This document shows positions 21,001 through 28,153 of a DNA stretch of 28,153 nucleotides, piece by piece. The position numbers and the translations under genes were made by a program. Every line of letters starts with the position of its first letter. Position 1 is the first letter of the stretch. Below the pieces are notes generated by a model. That model made no database searches. It saw only the letters and a program-made list of their open reading frames with translations, and was not told the origin of the DNA. The DNA comes from a virus, in the IMG/VR virus record IMGVR_UViG_3300031787_000655, positions 1-28,153 of that record. One strand, written 5' to 3'.

Positions 21001-22154
21001 GCCGTCACAGTTTCAACGGCAGCGTTCAGTGGCGCGGAGGCAATGCCGATTGCGTCAGCTTGCTCATACGTCAGCGCCGGATTCTCCATCTTCGCCTGTG
21101 CCGCGATGGTATCACGGAAATAGGCAAGGTTCGCACCGAAACCAAGAGCCGGGTTGATGATCGTCGCGGCGGACTGCGGCACCATGCGGGCAACGTCAAT
21201 GCCCAACTGTGACCACCATCCGTCTCCCTTAATCGGTGAAACCATAGAGTCGGCAACCGTGCGGACCTGCTGCGTCAGGTTGCGCATCTGCTGTGCCTTC
21301 GCCATGCGTGCTTCGGTTTCCTTGGACCGCTCCTTTTGTGCCGCCGCCTCAGACTGAAGCGACACGCCGCCGGACAAAAGCGAGGCAATTTCAGCCGGTG
21401 CATTGGCAAGCTGTGACAGCGTTTCGCTGATTCCTGCGCCAGTGGTTCCAGCAGCCGCGCCCACCGTCTCAGACATGCGCCCGAACGCACCGGCCAGCTT
21501 GGACAGATAGCCTGCCCGCTCCTTGGCATCCTTTCCTCCAGTCTCGCCAATGGCAGAGATGACCAGAGGGCGCATTTCGTCCGGCACAGCAAGAAGGCGC
21601 TCGGCTACGGATTGGAAGGCTTCCGTGGATGGAATGGCCGATTCCATGGCAGGCTTCAGCTTTGCCGCCGTCTCGTTGATAACGCCGCGATAGGGCGCGA
21701 GCTTTACCGCCAGCGCCGTATGGCGCTTCGCCAAGTCCTTCGTGTAACGGCTGAAAACTCCGCGAAGCTGTGACGGCCCTCGCTTGGCTTCCAGTTCGGC
21801 CATGGCTTCCGGCAGTGCAATTCCAGAAAGCGCCGTCCTTGCCGCGATGTCCGCCGCCTCATCGGCAATCTGGATATGGGATTTGACCAGCGTGTGTAAC
21901 TGCTCGTCCGACACGTTGCGGGCGTCCTTCATCTGGAAATAACCCTGTGCCAGCGCGTCCTTGTCAGCCTGCCACGCGATCGAACCGGAGTTGATGTCAC
22001 GGCCTGCCGTGCGTGTCATCCAGGCTGAAAGAGCGATATTCCGGTTCAACCGCAAAGCATCCTCGCCTTGAGGCACAAAAAGCCGGTCAGCTTCAGCAGG
22101 CTCTGGAAACTGATCGTTGAGAATCGCCTGCTTTAGAAGTTCGTCGGGAGTCAT
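15096..22154 (-). CDS. Giant gp16-like ejection protein with embedded ADP-ribosyltransferase-like domain
   Basis: This 2352-residue protein sits where T7 has gp16 (1318 residues), the protein that is ejected and spans the cell envelope. I see no lytic transglycosylase motif at its N-terminus. Residues about 949-1166 match the ART-PolyVal family of ADP-ribosyltransferase-like domains: AYHGTPHKVDKF, SKIGTGEGAQAYGWGLYFA (964-982), GNLYTVELLPDEADFLDWDK, LGIPGIKYLDAGSRGSGDGT and RNYVIFDEKLVKIL. The conserved H952 and Y980 are present. A long helical part follows, then a C-terminal part (about 1840-2352) with DPVYRRLFNAPLPRIKNYAP and hydrophobic segments near 2205-2258. An HEHVE motif lies at 731-735. 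The start makes an ATGA overlap with the gp15-like gene. The ART region is poorer in GC than its flanks. Confidence 0.88.
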   Translation of the reverse strand: MTPDELLKQAILNDQFPEPAEADRLFVPQGEDALRLNRNIALSAWMTRTAGRDINSGSIAWQADKDALAQGYFQMKDARNVSDEQLHTLVKSHIQIADEAADIAARTALSGIALPEAMAELEAKRGPSQLRGVFSRYTKDLAKRHTALAVKLAPYRGVINETAAKLKPAMESAIPSTEAFQSVAERLLAVPDEMRPLVISAIGETGGKDAKERAGYLSKLAGAFGRMSETVGAAAGTTGAGISETLSQLANAPAEIASLLSGGVSLQSEAAAQKERSKETEARMAKAQQMRNLTQQVRTVADSMVSPIKGDGWWSQLGIDVARMVPQSAATIINPALGFGANLAYFRDTIAAQAKMENPALTYEQADAIGIASAPLNAAVETVTALIPFGKVKLPFVQRWLQSTTTSIAGAARNLAIRASAGTAGEIGEEYAQSFIPLQMEGLVTALEQDMPGVDWEKRMPKFSEIASQTWGPALVYSLVGGGAASIRDINRGRELAMDVDAMVATGIAPDVAEGIAKKAEAGDWSGADAGFQANFESDKKATTEEKAGALARFMEKQREAQKLLNRDAAEAENIGVAVIRDESGWKVRMSDGTTVPAESQEVATQMQRDFLMASSEYEAETTIAAVDELLRLKPDQRVEITAEVPTVGENGLVFVHPTTGQKREIKDTASIQNLRDEQMALANKEGEADVVQTILGENHFEFGRAVSTVFMRSLNKDGTANIPRIITALHEHVEASWRKGVALGKFTEQESRNAVATLISQLDPKRLGKRATQEELNWFDRASRVAKGEGDENLLREVISELAVRTWIGRDKTGERTGMTPGTILRALDSAVLTARKPAEMTLLRRLRAWVKAVGAYLRGVIATAKIISQAEQNGTVGDFTEFMDKLLGLTEQTREDATQADQIRQQMESDGMAFSIPGARAKPITAAPVVQMPDGAQLIGPSTFSITAYHGTPHKVDKFTTSKIGTGEGAQAYGWGLYFAEARKVAEEYSNMRATPSMVMRADGKPLKGLEKSLAETFFSEGRTAAEIAARENGAEWRAAWNRIKDRNLTRGNLYTVELLPDEADFLDWDKPLSEQSERVKNILDKAGIAKMLEGRKSEDFPDVPLNIYVELAWDMGEQKASEYLASLGIPGIKYLDAGSRGSGDGTRNYVIFDEKLVKILEENGQPVGSTFSLSPTSSAEQLANIIESIMQARPELAFKIRQRSLSDINRLVQNWSAERVTWKGDKIRPVVEKRTKASLDKEQAMRQATREAELVDAGMATLTPETLMAWSEGVAAMNDHPLIKQMLGAHGRLMSKTTAANLGKLKTDGKGKAGDYDEAGWIPPSWYAGAGSGIMPDVMAANLYDDGILNEPTPDALWKALDSVVTSQRAARAEYAKAESAVKDVEKKAREQAKAEAQQWRDETEDMVQDDWSPRESLQRDARLFNTAMAAFPAEIRGKIVPGGMVKLTGQATERARYKTIEKAMQKAVVELEKFMRKEITAEVDSLLDRYASQKGASGRMEGKLLSNYTELVDYASFIRNADVETVANEEKALDAAIADSQDADETASLMSKIGVLRQFELWSDKDSVSMADAMKWLQDIVATGKLGKKILDEERKATLDELRGDAIKGALPDREVSQAEADNETTAIQSSNYRKAAQALRGMMGSILWTTAQRLELLFGEDSKVTRFFADRLVSAANQETDILRNIDAQRREALSVILDTESTIAQARAIGKMQAVKKSGVAITEGRKTETVKLDIETLTKLSDGTMTAEAAGLRQDQVETALEEWAASDRKRTVTVEKVLDAGDLKPLDMSEMQGIQYLLWSRQDASRKQMERDGWTEDSFRQLDEFLSPQAVALANWMASSYDAAAKMIDPVYRRLFNAPLPRIKNYAPIYRHRSGDASVMELDGSDISSGMTAGFTKSRVNTTSPLMRMDAMAVFLGHWQNVAHWVSHAEIMRDTKAVMLDKNVQTAIRQKSGDASLTNLKTNIANIEAAGTRAVKDIVFLSRFWQNLMQYRAFKALAFRISPVAKQSSAALNPLLADVPAHAYSVGLVRALTSPVEFASDVSAMWKSDIIQRRIQGGFSAEARVAMQNAGVNGSMLISLMQKGMLPMAWTDAGWTAIGSAIAFDYYRRSYFAENSSATAEQADAYAAQRLERMIATSAQPSDLVNRSIAEQSTNIFAKAMWMFLSDQRKAAAIELMAIKRLASGKSKNKAMDIQRVLVAHVAQAAVTQLSVAVLASVLGKPEDEEREWSREQWAATLALGPVGGIFVLGRGIEYGVKYLLGLRVFGETTLTEKVASDVYRAGRDINDLFSDDPEDVVSELDKLSSATGSVLAPIFGPQAGAVDVMGNVLREARKIGEAVSRDE

Positions 22155-23761
22155 TGAGGGAAGTTGATGGAGGGGAAAAAGCTGGAATCCGTGGCGCTCT
22201 CACCCTGGACGGGACCGACAGGGAGCGCGTTTGAGCTTGAGTCAAGATAACGCTGTTTTGCCACCTCCACATAATCGGCGTTCAGGACATCGGAGACAAT
22301 CTTGTTCACCTTGGTCAGGTCATCCACCCCTTTCACGCGGCGTTCGATTTCCTTCTCCAGCATGAACACGCGCTGTTGAAAGTTCATCCAGTCAGACGCC
22401 TTTTTAGGGTCGAGCCGCTTGTCCTCACCGCTGCCGGTGAAAAACTTGGACTCACGGAATTTGACGATTTCGCGCAGCATCTCGCGCCCAAGTCGTTGAC
22501 CATCGGCGGCGGCGCTTTTGTCATCGGTGCCCGCAAGTTTGGACTGCATAGCCGTTGAAAGAAGGTCACGCAGATGCGGCGGCGACTTCTTGATTCGCAT
22601 GGTCGCCCGCGCCATTTCAACAACCTCTTTCGGGTCGCGGTTTTTGACGAGCGTCGGGTCGATACCGTCAATCATTGTCATCGTGTCCAGATAGACGCGA
22701 GCCTCGTTTTCGGGCGTCACAGGCATGGCGGCGTTGATCTCCGCCCTCGCCTCCATCAACTGCGCAGGCTCCATGTATTGGGATGAGAAGTCGTTGCCGT
22801 CCACCACCTCATTTCGAGCCACGCGGTTCATGAAGTTCAGCAAATCCTGATTTGCGTAGCGCGTCTTGGCCTGCTGAATCTGCATCTTCATCTCCTCCTT
22901 GACCTGCGGCGTAAGATCGGATTTAACACGCAGTTCCTCAGCCTTGGTGAGATCGACGGGAAGCCCTCCCTCGCCGGTAATGTAAGACATGAACTCGGCA
23001 CCAATCTTGCCAAACCGTGCCGACTTCTGCTCTTGCTCGCTTCGCTCCTTGCCATATTCGCCCAAGTCCGTGAGCGCCGAGTTGATCTCCTCAACCTTCT
23101 GCCATGACGTTACATCCCCTTGATTTCCAAGCCGGATGAATTCTGCCTTTTGTTCTTTCAGGTCTTGAACTCGTTTTGCGACGGCGGCATCTTCGACTTG
23201 GGCGACTTGCAAATCCCTCGCCTCTGGTGTTGAAAAACCAGCGGCAACCATATTGTCAGCGTGCTGCTTAAAAATGGTCACGTCACCCATCTGAATAGCT
23301 TGCTTTGCCGCCAGCCTGCCGGAATCCTCCATGCGCTGGCCTGTCTTTTTGAACGCCTCCGCCTGCACCATGATCGTCCCCCGCGTGCTCCAATTCGTCA
23401 CCCGCTCTTGAAGGTTCAACCGCGCATCCGGCGTCAGCGGCATCTTGTCAAAGTCGGTTTTCAGCCGCGTCTGAATCTCGCCCCATTTGCCCATCCAGGT
23501 TGATTCGTCCTGGCCTTCCGGCGATTGCTGGAACTTGGCGAATTCCAACTGCGCATTCTGCATCGCCATGCTGGCGTTCGTGAGATTCGTCACGTCCTGG
23601 GCGCGTTTCGCCCGTTCGGAGATGTCAAAGGCGACTTGCCCGACCTTGGCTAGGCCTTGGGTAACAGCGTTGTTGTTGACCGCCTGAAGCTCGGGAACGC
23701 GCAGGGTCTGGTTGCCGGTCTGAATCTGACCTGGGCCTTGAAGGATGGGGATGCGTGCCAT
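22151..23761 (-). CDS. Internal virion (ejection) protein, gp15-like by position
   Basis: This 536-residue protein starts MARIPILQGPGQIQTGNQTL. It is mostly helical, Ala/Gln/Glu/Lys-rich, with no signal or membrane segment. Segments such as GLAKVGQVAFDISERAKRAQD (37-57, in two parts) and ALAKFQQ-like repeats of charged helix resemble internal core proteins that are ejected with DNA. T7 gp15 (747 residues) lies between gp14 and gp16 and forms the periplasmic tunnel; this gene has the same neighbours, apart from a small zinc-ribbon gene. It begins two bases after that gene's stop and is coupled to the giant gp16-like gene (22151-22154). Confidence 0.78.
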   Translation of the reverse strand: MARIPILQGPGQIQTGNQTLRVPELQAVNNNAVTQGLAKVGQVAFDISERAKRAQDVTNLTNASMAMQNAQLEFAKFQQSPEGQDESTWMGKWGEIQTRLKTDFDKMPLTPDARLNLQERVTNWSTRGTIMVQAEAFKKTGQRMEDSGRLAAKQAIQMGDVTIFKQHADNMVAAGFSTPEARDLQVAQVEDAAVAKRVQDLKEQKAEFIRLGNQGDVTSWQKVEEINSALTDLGEYGKERSEQEQKSARFGKIGAEFMSYITGEGGLPVDLTKAEELRVKSDLTPQVKEEMKMQIQQAKTRYANQDLLNFMNRVARNEVVDGNDFSSQYMEPAQLMEARAEINAAMPVTPENEARVYLDTMTMIDGIDPTLVKNRDPKEVVEMARATMRIKKSPPHLRDLLSTAMQSKLAGTDDKSAAADGQRLGREMLREIVKFRESKFFTGSGEDKRLDPKKASDWMNFQQRVFMLEKEIERRVKGVDDLTKVNKIVSDVLNADYVEVAKQRYLDSSSNALPVGPVQGESATDSSFFPSINFPQ

Positions 23762-23763
23762 GG

Positions 23764-23949
23764 TTATTTAATGGCTGCCCCGCAAGACTCGCAGGCGTCG
23801 CCTTTGTTGTTGTTGATGATTCTGCCGCAGTATTCGCATTTGCAGTCACTTTCCAAAAGCCCGCGAAGGATGCTCGCGGTTTCATGACTCGGCTTTGGGG
23901 GAGCCGGGGGAGTTGGAAGATTTTTAAACGCAGGAAACATATCAAACAT
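23764..23949 (-). CDS. Small zinc-ribbon protein inside the ejection-protein cluster
   Basis: This 61-residue protein starts MFDMFPAFKNLPTPPAPPKP, a proline-rich head. Residues 36-56 carry two knuckles, CEYCG (C38-x2-C41) and CESCG (C53-x2-C56), separated by eleven residues: a compact four-Cys zinc ribbon. The start at 23949 overlaps the gp14-like gene by eight bases; the longer frame is unlikely because it would lie inside that gene. T7 has no gene between 14 and 15. It may be a packaged or assembly cofactor, or a nucleic-acid-binding regulator; neither is shown. Confidence 0.75.
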   Translation of the reverse strand: MFDMFPAFKNLPTPPAPPKPSHETASILRGLLESDCKCEYCGRIINNNKGDACESCGAAIK

Positions 23950-24553
23950 TGACGTAGCCTTGAACAGGCTGACGCGTTTTGTAGTTATAAGCAACCGGCT
24001 TGACTGTGGTTGGTTTGGTGGAAAACGCGCCGTAAGCAGTTCCGGCCATGGAACCCAGCCCTGAGATAACCGCGCCCGTGGCGTCACGCCTGTGCTGCGC
24101 GGCCTCCTGTTTGCCCATCACTCCGGCAGTGTAGCCCTCATATGCAAGCTGCCGTTGCGCCAAATCAGCCACCCGCTGCTGGTCAGCAAGCTCGATCTGC
24201 TGTTTTGCCCAAGTGTCCGCCTCGATGGCAAGAGGCGTGCCAGTGCCAAGCATCGCGCCGGTTCCGGCCATGGCGTTAAGCTGCATGGCTCTGACCCGCC
24301 GCTGCTCCTGGGATGCTCGGCGCTGGTTCTCCGCGTCCTCGGCAGCCTTGCGCTTCTGCTCCTCCGCGATGGCGTTGCGTTGCGCGTCCGCGTTGTATTC
24401 AGCCTGTTTCGCCGCCGTCTGGCTGGACTGATACGACATGTAAGAGCCAGCCGCGGATGCAGCCAACGACGCATACAGCGCGACATAACCAAGGGCGCTC
24501 AGACCTTCGACAACGCCGATTATCGGGAATTGCAGAATTTCAAGAAATGACAT
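23942..24553 (-). CDS. Internal virion (ejection) protein, gp14-like
   Basis: This 203-residue protein starts MSFLEILQFPIIGVVEGLSA. A hydrophobic N-terminus (LSALGYVALYASLAASAAG, 18-36) is followed by SYMSYQSSQTAAKQAEYNAD, then a long charged helix (QRNAIAEEQKRKAAEDAENQ, then RRASQEQRRVRAMQL). This is the characteristic layout of gp14-like core proteins: a Gly/Ala helix, then Q-A-x-YNA and coiled coil. The size matches T7 gp14 (196 residues). During infection such proteins insert in the outer membrane as the first part of the DNA channel. It overlaps the upstream GNAT-like gene by 14 bases. Confidence 0.83.
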   Translation of the reverse strand: MSFLEILQFPIIGVVEGLSALGYVALYASLAASAAGSYMSYQSSQTAAKQAEYNADAQRNAIAEEQKRKAAEDAENQRRASQEQRRVRAMQLNAMAGTGAMLGTGTPLAIEADTWAKQQIELADQQRVADLAQRQLAYEGYTAGVMGKQEAAQHRRDATGAVISGLGSMAGTAYGAFSTKPTTVKPVAYNYKTRQPVQGYVNV

Positions 24554-24947
24554 AGCGGATGCAGTTTAACGGAGTCGGGTCAATATGCCACCCCATTTTT
24601 TCGGATTCCATGGCCGTGACGGGCGCGACAAATCCACGAATCAGGCAATAGTTGAAGCCGCTCCTGGCGTTCACTTCCTTCACCCATTCGATCATGGTGC
24701 GCTGAATCACGCCCCATGCTTCACGAATCGGCCCGATGCTCGCACCAGGACGCCCTAGGAGGTGGTCGATCTGGACAATCGGGCAGTCGAACAGGAGGTA
24801 TCCAAACGCCACCATCAACGGCCCCTCGTCATCCTCCACAAGAAACCCGTTCGGGCTGAGAAGCTGAGGCACCAGCGCCATGTTCCGCGCCTTCGCCCAT
24901 TGTTCCACGGTGGCGAAATCGGCTGGCTCGTAGGCTCGGATTTTCAT
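24540..24947 (-). CDS. GNAT-like protein at the gene 13 position
   Basis: This 135-residue protein starts MKIRAYEPADFATVEQWAKA, an N-terminal strand-helix typical of GNAT acetyltransferases. GFLVEDDEGPLMVAFGYLLF (34-53) gives the central strands, and GPIREAWGVIQRTMIEWVKE a later helix. The acetyl-CoA loop Q/R-x-x-G-x-G/A is not clear, so it may be a non-catalytic relative. Position and size match T7 gp13 (138 residues), an internal virion protein. ATG 24947 is chosen because GGGGGA lies just upstream, the best ribosome site in the window; the longer frame to 24983 would overlap the nozzle gene. Confidence 0.72.
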   Translation of the reverse strand: MKIRAYEPADFATVEQWAKARNMALVPQLLSPNGFLVEDDEGPLMVAFGYLLFDCPIVQIDHLLGRPGASIGPIREAWGVIQRTMIEWVKEVNARSGFNYCLIRGFVAPVTAMESEKMGWHIDPTPLNCIRYVIS

Positions 24948-24979
24948 GGTCCCCCAGGATGCCAGAAACGGGGCTGGCG

Positions 24980-27826
24980 TCAAGAACCGGCAGCGCCTGA
25001 GATGCCTCCGATTTCAACGTCCATGATGAGGGCAAGAAGGTTGTAGGGCGTCGGAATTTGCGACACGATGTAAAAATCCATGCTGTCAGAATGATTCATC
25101 AGCATTGGCTCAGCTTTGGACTGTCCCGTTCCATAACCGTATGGCGGTCCATACACAGACCACCTGTTCAGCGTTGGTGGCGGGTAATCAATCATCCCGT
25201 CATTGTTCAACTTGATGGGCGTTGACAGCAGGTTTTGCAAATATGCATCACCCTCATACCAGTATAATTCGGCGGGTTTTTGGCTGGCAAAGGTTCTTGT
25301 CGCAAGACGGACAAGCCTCCATTTGCTCATCTGAGATGAGCCGGATTGAATCTGAACCTCCATCCTGTTCGGCACCATCGCCGCGATGATTGGAAAGCCA
25401 ACAATGGCAGAACTGGCATAGTTGTCCCAGTCTGGAAACGAGCCATCTATTGATCCTCCATTTGATACCGTTATGCCGTCGCCACCAAATGAGCCATCCG
25501 TGTTGTAAAGATTGGATTGAATGACGCGCCCAGGCAACGTGAAAGACGGCGCGATAGAGTCCAGGCTTTCAGCAAATCCGCCGCCTGAATAGAAGGCATA
25601 AACCCACCCGTCAATAAACGACGCGTTGATGTTTGGAATCATGCCATTCCCAGGCCCCATGTTTAAATATGTCCTGAACAATGGGTCAGCCGTGGTTAGG
25701 CATGCTTGCCAAATCTCACCCTGCACGGATTCAAGCTGCATTATCGAAACCCATGAGCCGCTCAAGTATCCACGATCAAACAGATAGATGGTCGTGTCTG
25801 CTGCGCAGTTGTCGGCATAAATAGTGCACATCGATTTCAGCCTGTGCCTTGTGCTGGAATCTGTTACTGAATCATAGTTTTGCCCCGAACTGTGCCGATG
25901 CCAGGCCGTTACATTATTCTCACGGTCATAGGTAAACCCGCTCCATGTGCCGTCCTCATGGACGAACCACACGATAGGATCAGGACTTTGCGAGTATGCC
26001 ATCTGAACCACGGGCGAACGGTTCAGCATGTGCTCTGCAAGCAGCGTCATCTCAGGCGCTGAATATCCATCTTTTTCAAAGACGTATGCGAACTCGCGCA
26101 ACCTGTTGTCCCTGGTCAGCCACAGCAGGCCATCACCTGCAAGAATGGGTTGATGGTGGCTTGATCCGTAGCGGCTCCACCTGCGAAGCCGCAGGTTCGA
26201 CGGAGACAATGCCCCGTCCTGTTCGCCGCTGTCCATCGTCCATTCCTCACCCGTGGTGCCAATGACCATCGTGCGCTTAAACGACGTGATCCATTGAATG
26301 TCGTTTGCCTGCGTGGCCGCAAGCGTCACGTCAATGCCGGACGTTTCCAGCGTGCCGGTCAGGAACGTGTAGAAGTCATCCGTCTGGCTGCCCCAAATGC
26401 GCATTGGTTCCGTTTCTGTCCCGGCAAACCACAGGCGTTGATCGTGGAAGCAGACCGTGCGCGGGTAGCCACGGGATGCGGAGAACGCCCCCTTGCGCCA
26501 GACCGGGAAAGTGAAGCCGATGACCTCGTTCGGGATGAGGCTGTCAACGGCCAGCCTGGGAATGCCCTTCACTTCCGTGGATGAAGTGTAGGACTCGATT
26601 TTAAACGGGATGTCCAGCTTGCCAACAGTTGGCTCAATAGTCATTGTTCCGCTTCCTGTGGCGCTCGCCTTGATTGCCACCCAGCGATACCATCCGCCAG
26701 TGTTCGGGGCTTCGGCGGTGTAAGAAATCGTTCCTTCTGTCGAAGTGCTTATATACCATTCACGGACTGTCGTGAAGTTGATTCTATCTAAACTTTCCTG
26801 AAGCTGAAGAGTTGTTTGGTTTGGAGAAGCTGTTGATGTCCAGACCGTGCGAGCAACGTATGCACCCTGAATAAATATTGCCGCGCTGGTGGTCGTGCTA
26901 ATGGATGCAGGAATGGCCTCAGACACAATGCGCCCGACACTTCCGGACCCCGGCGAAAGAAGCCACGTTGAGCCCACTTCGTCAGCGTCAAAGGTCGCGG
27001 AGGACGCGATGAGCCTGTAATCTGTGATATTGATAAGCACCCATTGAGCACCTGTTCCTGGACGGTTGGCGCTTGTTGCTGGCGAGTGCGTCGTGATGCA
27101 AAAGTAGTTGCTCCCGAAATATTCAACAACATCGCCAGCCGTATATCCAGTTGTCCCGACGTTCCACGGCGAACGATAGACGGCCTTGTCCCACTTTGCC
27201 AGCGTGAACGCCACGTCGCTGTTTGCCGTTTTGCACCTGTAAAGCTCGTCTTGATACAGGACAAAATCACCGATGACGTAGCTATAAGCCGTCGCCCATG
27301 TGTTGGCGTCATAGACAATCTTCACCGTCACCGCGTCGTCGGGAGGATCGAGCGCAGGCGCAAACTGAAACGGCACGCTGTCAATGCTCCATGTGCCGTC
27401 TGTCGCCCGAATAATCCGTTGCGGAGCATAGCTGCCGTGCGTGAGAAACATCACGTCGTTGATCTGACAGACGTGAATCTGCTGAATGTCCTCCTCTTGA
27501 TAGGTCGTCGTCAGCGTGTCAACCAGCGTGAAAAAGCCTTCTGAAAAAGACCAGACGTTGATCTCATTCTCAGAAAAGCTGAGAATAAAATTCACATCCG
27601 TTGACCTTCTGAAGGCAACCAGACGAAACGCTCCTTCAACGCCAGTCCCGCCTATGCCAAAGCGCGTCCCCGGCCTCTTGAAGATTCCGCCATAAGGACG
27701 CACGATGAAGTTTTCGAGCAGGCGGCAGCCCGTGGCGTATTTCTCTGAATCTGTCCGCCCGTCCATCAGCGGCGACATCTCGCCACCATTGAACACCGAC
27801 TTGATCGTTTGAAATTGTGTCGCCAT
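24980..27826 (-). CDS. Tail nozzle / stabilisation protein, gp12-like
   Basis: This 948-residue protein starts MATQFQTIKSVFNGGEMSPL. The N-terminal signature NGGE-x-SP-L-x-GR-x-D-x-x-KY (13-30), ENFIVRPYGG (38-47) and KRPGTRF (50-56) is shared by podovirus tail proteins annotated as tail tubular protein B or phage stabilisation protein. The rest is beta-rich with aromatic repeats. It forms the distal tail tube below the adaptor. It is longer than T7 gp12 (794). The frame extends upstream to 27949, but ATG 27826 is taken because it begins one base after the upstream stop and gives the family's usual N-terminus. Confidence 0.88.
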   Translation of the reverse strand: MATQFQTIKSVFNGGEMSPLMDGRTDSEKYATGCRLLENFIVRPYGGIFKRPGTRFGIGGTGVEGAFRLVAFRRSTDVNFILSFSENEINVWSFSEGFFTLVDTLTTTYQEEDIQQIHVCQINDVMFLTHGSYAPQRIIRATDGTWSIDSVPFQFAPALDPPDDAVTVKIVYDANTWATAYSYVIGDFVLYQDELYRCKTANSDVAFTLAKWDKAVYRSPWNVGTTGYTAGDVVEYFGSNYFCITTHSPATSANRPGTGAQWVLINITDYRLIASSATFDADEVGSTWLLSPGSGSVGRIVSEAIPASISTTTSAAIFIQGAYVARTVWTSTASPNQTTLQLQESLDRINFTTVREWYISTSTEGTISYTAEAPNTGGWYRWVAIKASATGSGTMTIEPTVGKLDIPFKIESYTSSTEVKGIPRLAVDSLIPNEVIGFTFPVWRKGAFSASRGYPRTVCFHDQRLWFAGTETEPMRIWGSQTDDFYTFLTGTLETSGIDVTLAATQANDIQWITSFKRTMVIGTTGEEWTMDSGEQDGALSPSNLRLRRWSRYGSSHHQPILAGDGLLWLTRDNRLREFAYVFEKDGYSAPEMTLLAEHMLNRSPVVQMAYSQSPDPIVWFVHEDGTWSGFTYDRENNVTAWHRHSSGQNYDSVTDSSTRHRLKSMCTIYADNCAADTTIYLFDRGYLSGSWVSIMQLESVQGEIWQACLTTADPLFRTYLNMGPGNGMIPNINASFIDGWVYAFYSGGGFAESLDSIAPSFTLPGRVIQSNLYNTDGSFGGDGITVSNGGSIDGSFPDWDNYASSAIVGFPIIAAMVPNRMEVQIQSGSSQMSKWRLVRLATRTFASQKPAELYWYEGDAYLQNLLSTPIKLNNDGMIDYPPPTLNRWSVYGPPYGYGTGQSKAEPMLMNHSDSMDFYIVSQIPTPYNLLALIMDVEIGGISGAAGS

Positions 27827-27827
27827 G

Positions 27828-28153
27828 TCAGGAGAGCCAGTATGCAGAACGTGAAGCCACAAGCTGCGAGTCATCAAACGGCAGGATGCGCCTGCCCTTG
27901 CCCTCTGCGGAGTCCCGGCTTTTCGCCTTGTTCGCCACGGCATTTTCAAAGAACTGCCGCATCTGCGTTGCCTGCCCGCCCATGCCTGCCGTGTCGGAAG
28001 CGATGTAGGATGCCAGCAAGTAGCTGAAAGCCGTTACAAAATCGGATGGATAGCTCGTCGCCGTGGTGATCCTGGCGATGTATTTGAGGTTGATCGTCTC
28101 ATCGTCACAAAGGATCAGGCCGGATTCCACCAGGAAATCAGAGCCGTCATCCT
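27828..28153 (-). CDS. Tail adaptor (gp11-like), 5' end cut by window edge
   Basis: The frame is open to the right edge and shows the last 107 residues, from DDGSDFLVESGLILCDDETI to ASRSAYWLS. DETINLKYIARITTATSYPSDFVTAFSYLLASYIA matches (in parts) the tail tubular protein A pattern, where a beta segment ends in YI and is followed by P-x-x-F-x-x-A-[FL]-x-x-x-LA. T7 gp11 has 196 residues, so about half is visible. It would join the portal to the nozzle encoded immediately downstream. Confidence 0.78.
   Translation of the reverse strand, partial: DDGSDFLVESGLILCDDETINLKYIARITTATSYPSDFVTAFSYLLASYIASDTAGMGGQATQMRQFFENAVANKAKSRDSAEGKGRRILPFDDSQLVASRSAYWLS

Noticed and set aside
20009-21212. Overlapping long frames on both strands (307 codons minus, 385 codons plus)
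   Set aside because: Both lie inside the gp16-like gene in wrong frames and have the Arg/Ser-rich make-up of frame-shadow translations.
27827-27949. N-terminal 41-residue extension of the nozzle protein
   Set aside because: It overlaps the adaptor gene, is Arg-rich shadow sequence, and the family N-terminus begins at the ATG at 27826.
1-28153. CRISPR array, insertion sequence or transposase
   Set aside because: No regularly spaced repeats, terminal inverted repeats or transposase motifs were seen on either strand.

Overview
The window is a stretch of a tailed double-stranded DNA bacteriophage (or prophage) genome. Virion genes run in the order of a podovirus with a T7-type tail and ejection apparatus: tail adaptor (gp11-like, cut by the right edge), nozzle (gp12-like), gp13-position GNAT-like protein, gp14-, gp15- and gp16-like internal (ejection) proteins, then a tail-fibre block. 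The lysis genes include a lipoprotein/inner-membrane spanin pair, so the host is Gram-negative. I cannot name the host. Base composition is moderately GC-rich, and few starts have a clear Shine-Dalgarno sequence. No RNA polymerase, terminase, capsid, portal, integrase, IS or CRISPR array lies in the window.

Layout, following transcription on the minus strand (right to left). (1) 28153-15096: virion and ejection genes, ending in a 2352-residue gp16-like protein that carries an embedded ADP-ribosyltransferase-like domain. (2) 15095-14553: the only long gene-free stretch, 543 bases with hairpins and a tRNA T-arm-like motif. (3) 14552-12032: small tail proteins, a fibronectin-III protein, a tail fibre and a probable fibre accessory protein. 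(4) 12001-10586: lysis cassette with two or three small membrane proteins, nested i-/o-spanins and an M15-type endolysin. (5) 10553-8911: accessory genes, including a DUF3310 (T7 gp1.7-like) protein. (6) 6725-8914: the single plus-strand gene, an SNF2-type helicase fused to a beta-class DNA methyltransferase. (7) 6614-1: a long, tightly overlapping minus-strand operon that starts with a ribbon-helix-helix regulator. It contains a RecT annealase with a YqaJ exonuclease, a VRR-NUC nuclease, two helix-turn-helix-like proteins and many small proteins. Several of these share interchangeable PRTDA (N-terminal) and QPFLKP (C-terminal) modules.

Genes are packed so that roughly 24 minus-strand junctions are 4-base ATGA or GTGA overlaps, which suggests termination-reinitiation coupling. 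That regularity supports several very small genes: a 23-residue membrane peptide, a 39-residue membrane peptide, a 41-residue lipoprotein and a 48-residue tail peptide.

In function, the right part builds the tail tube, the ejection machine and the fibres. The middle lyses the host. The left part handles recombination and DNA metabolism and probably early takeover. The helicase-methyltransferase sits divergent from the RHH regulator across a 110-base control region holding an AT-rich inverted repeat, so the regulator may control both directions.
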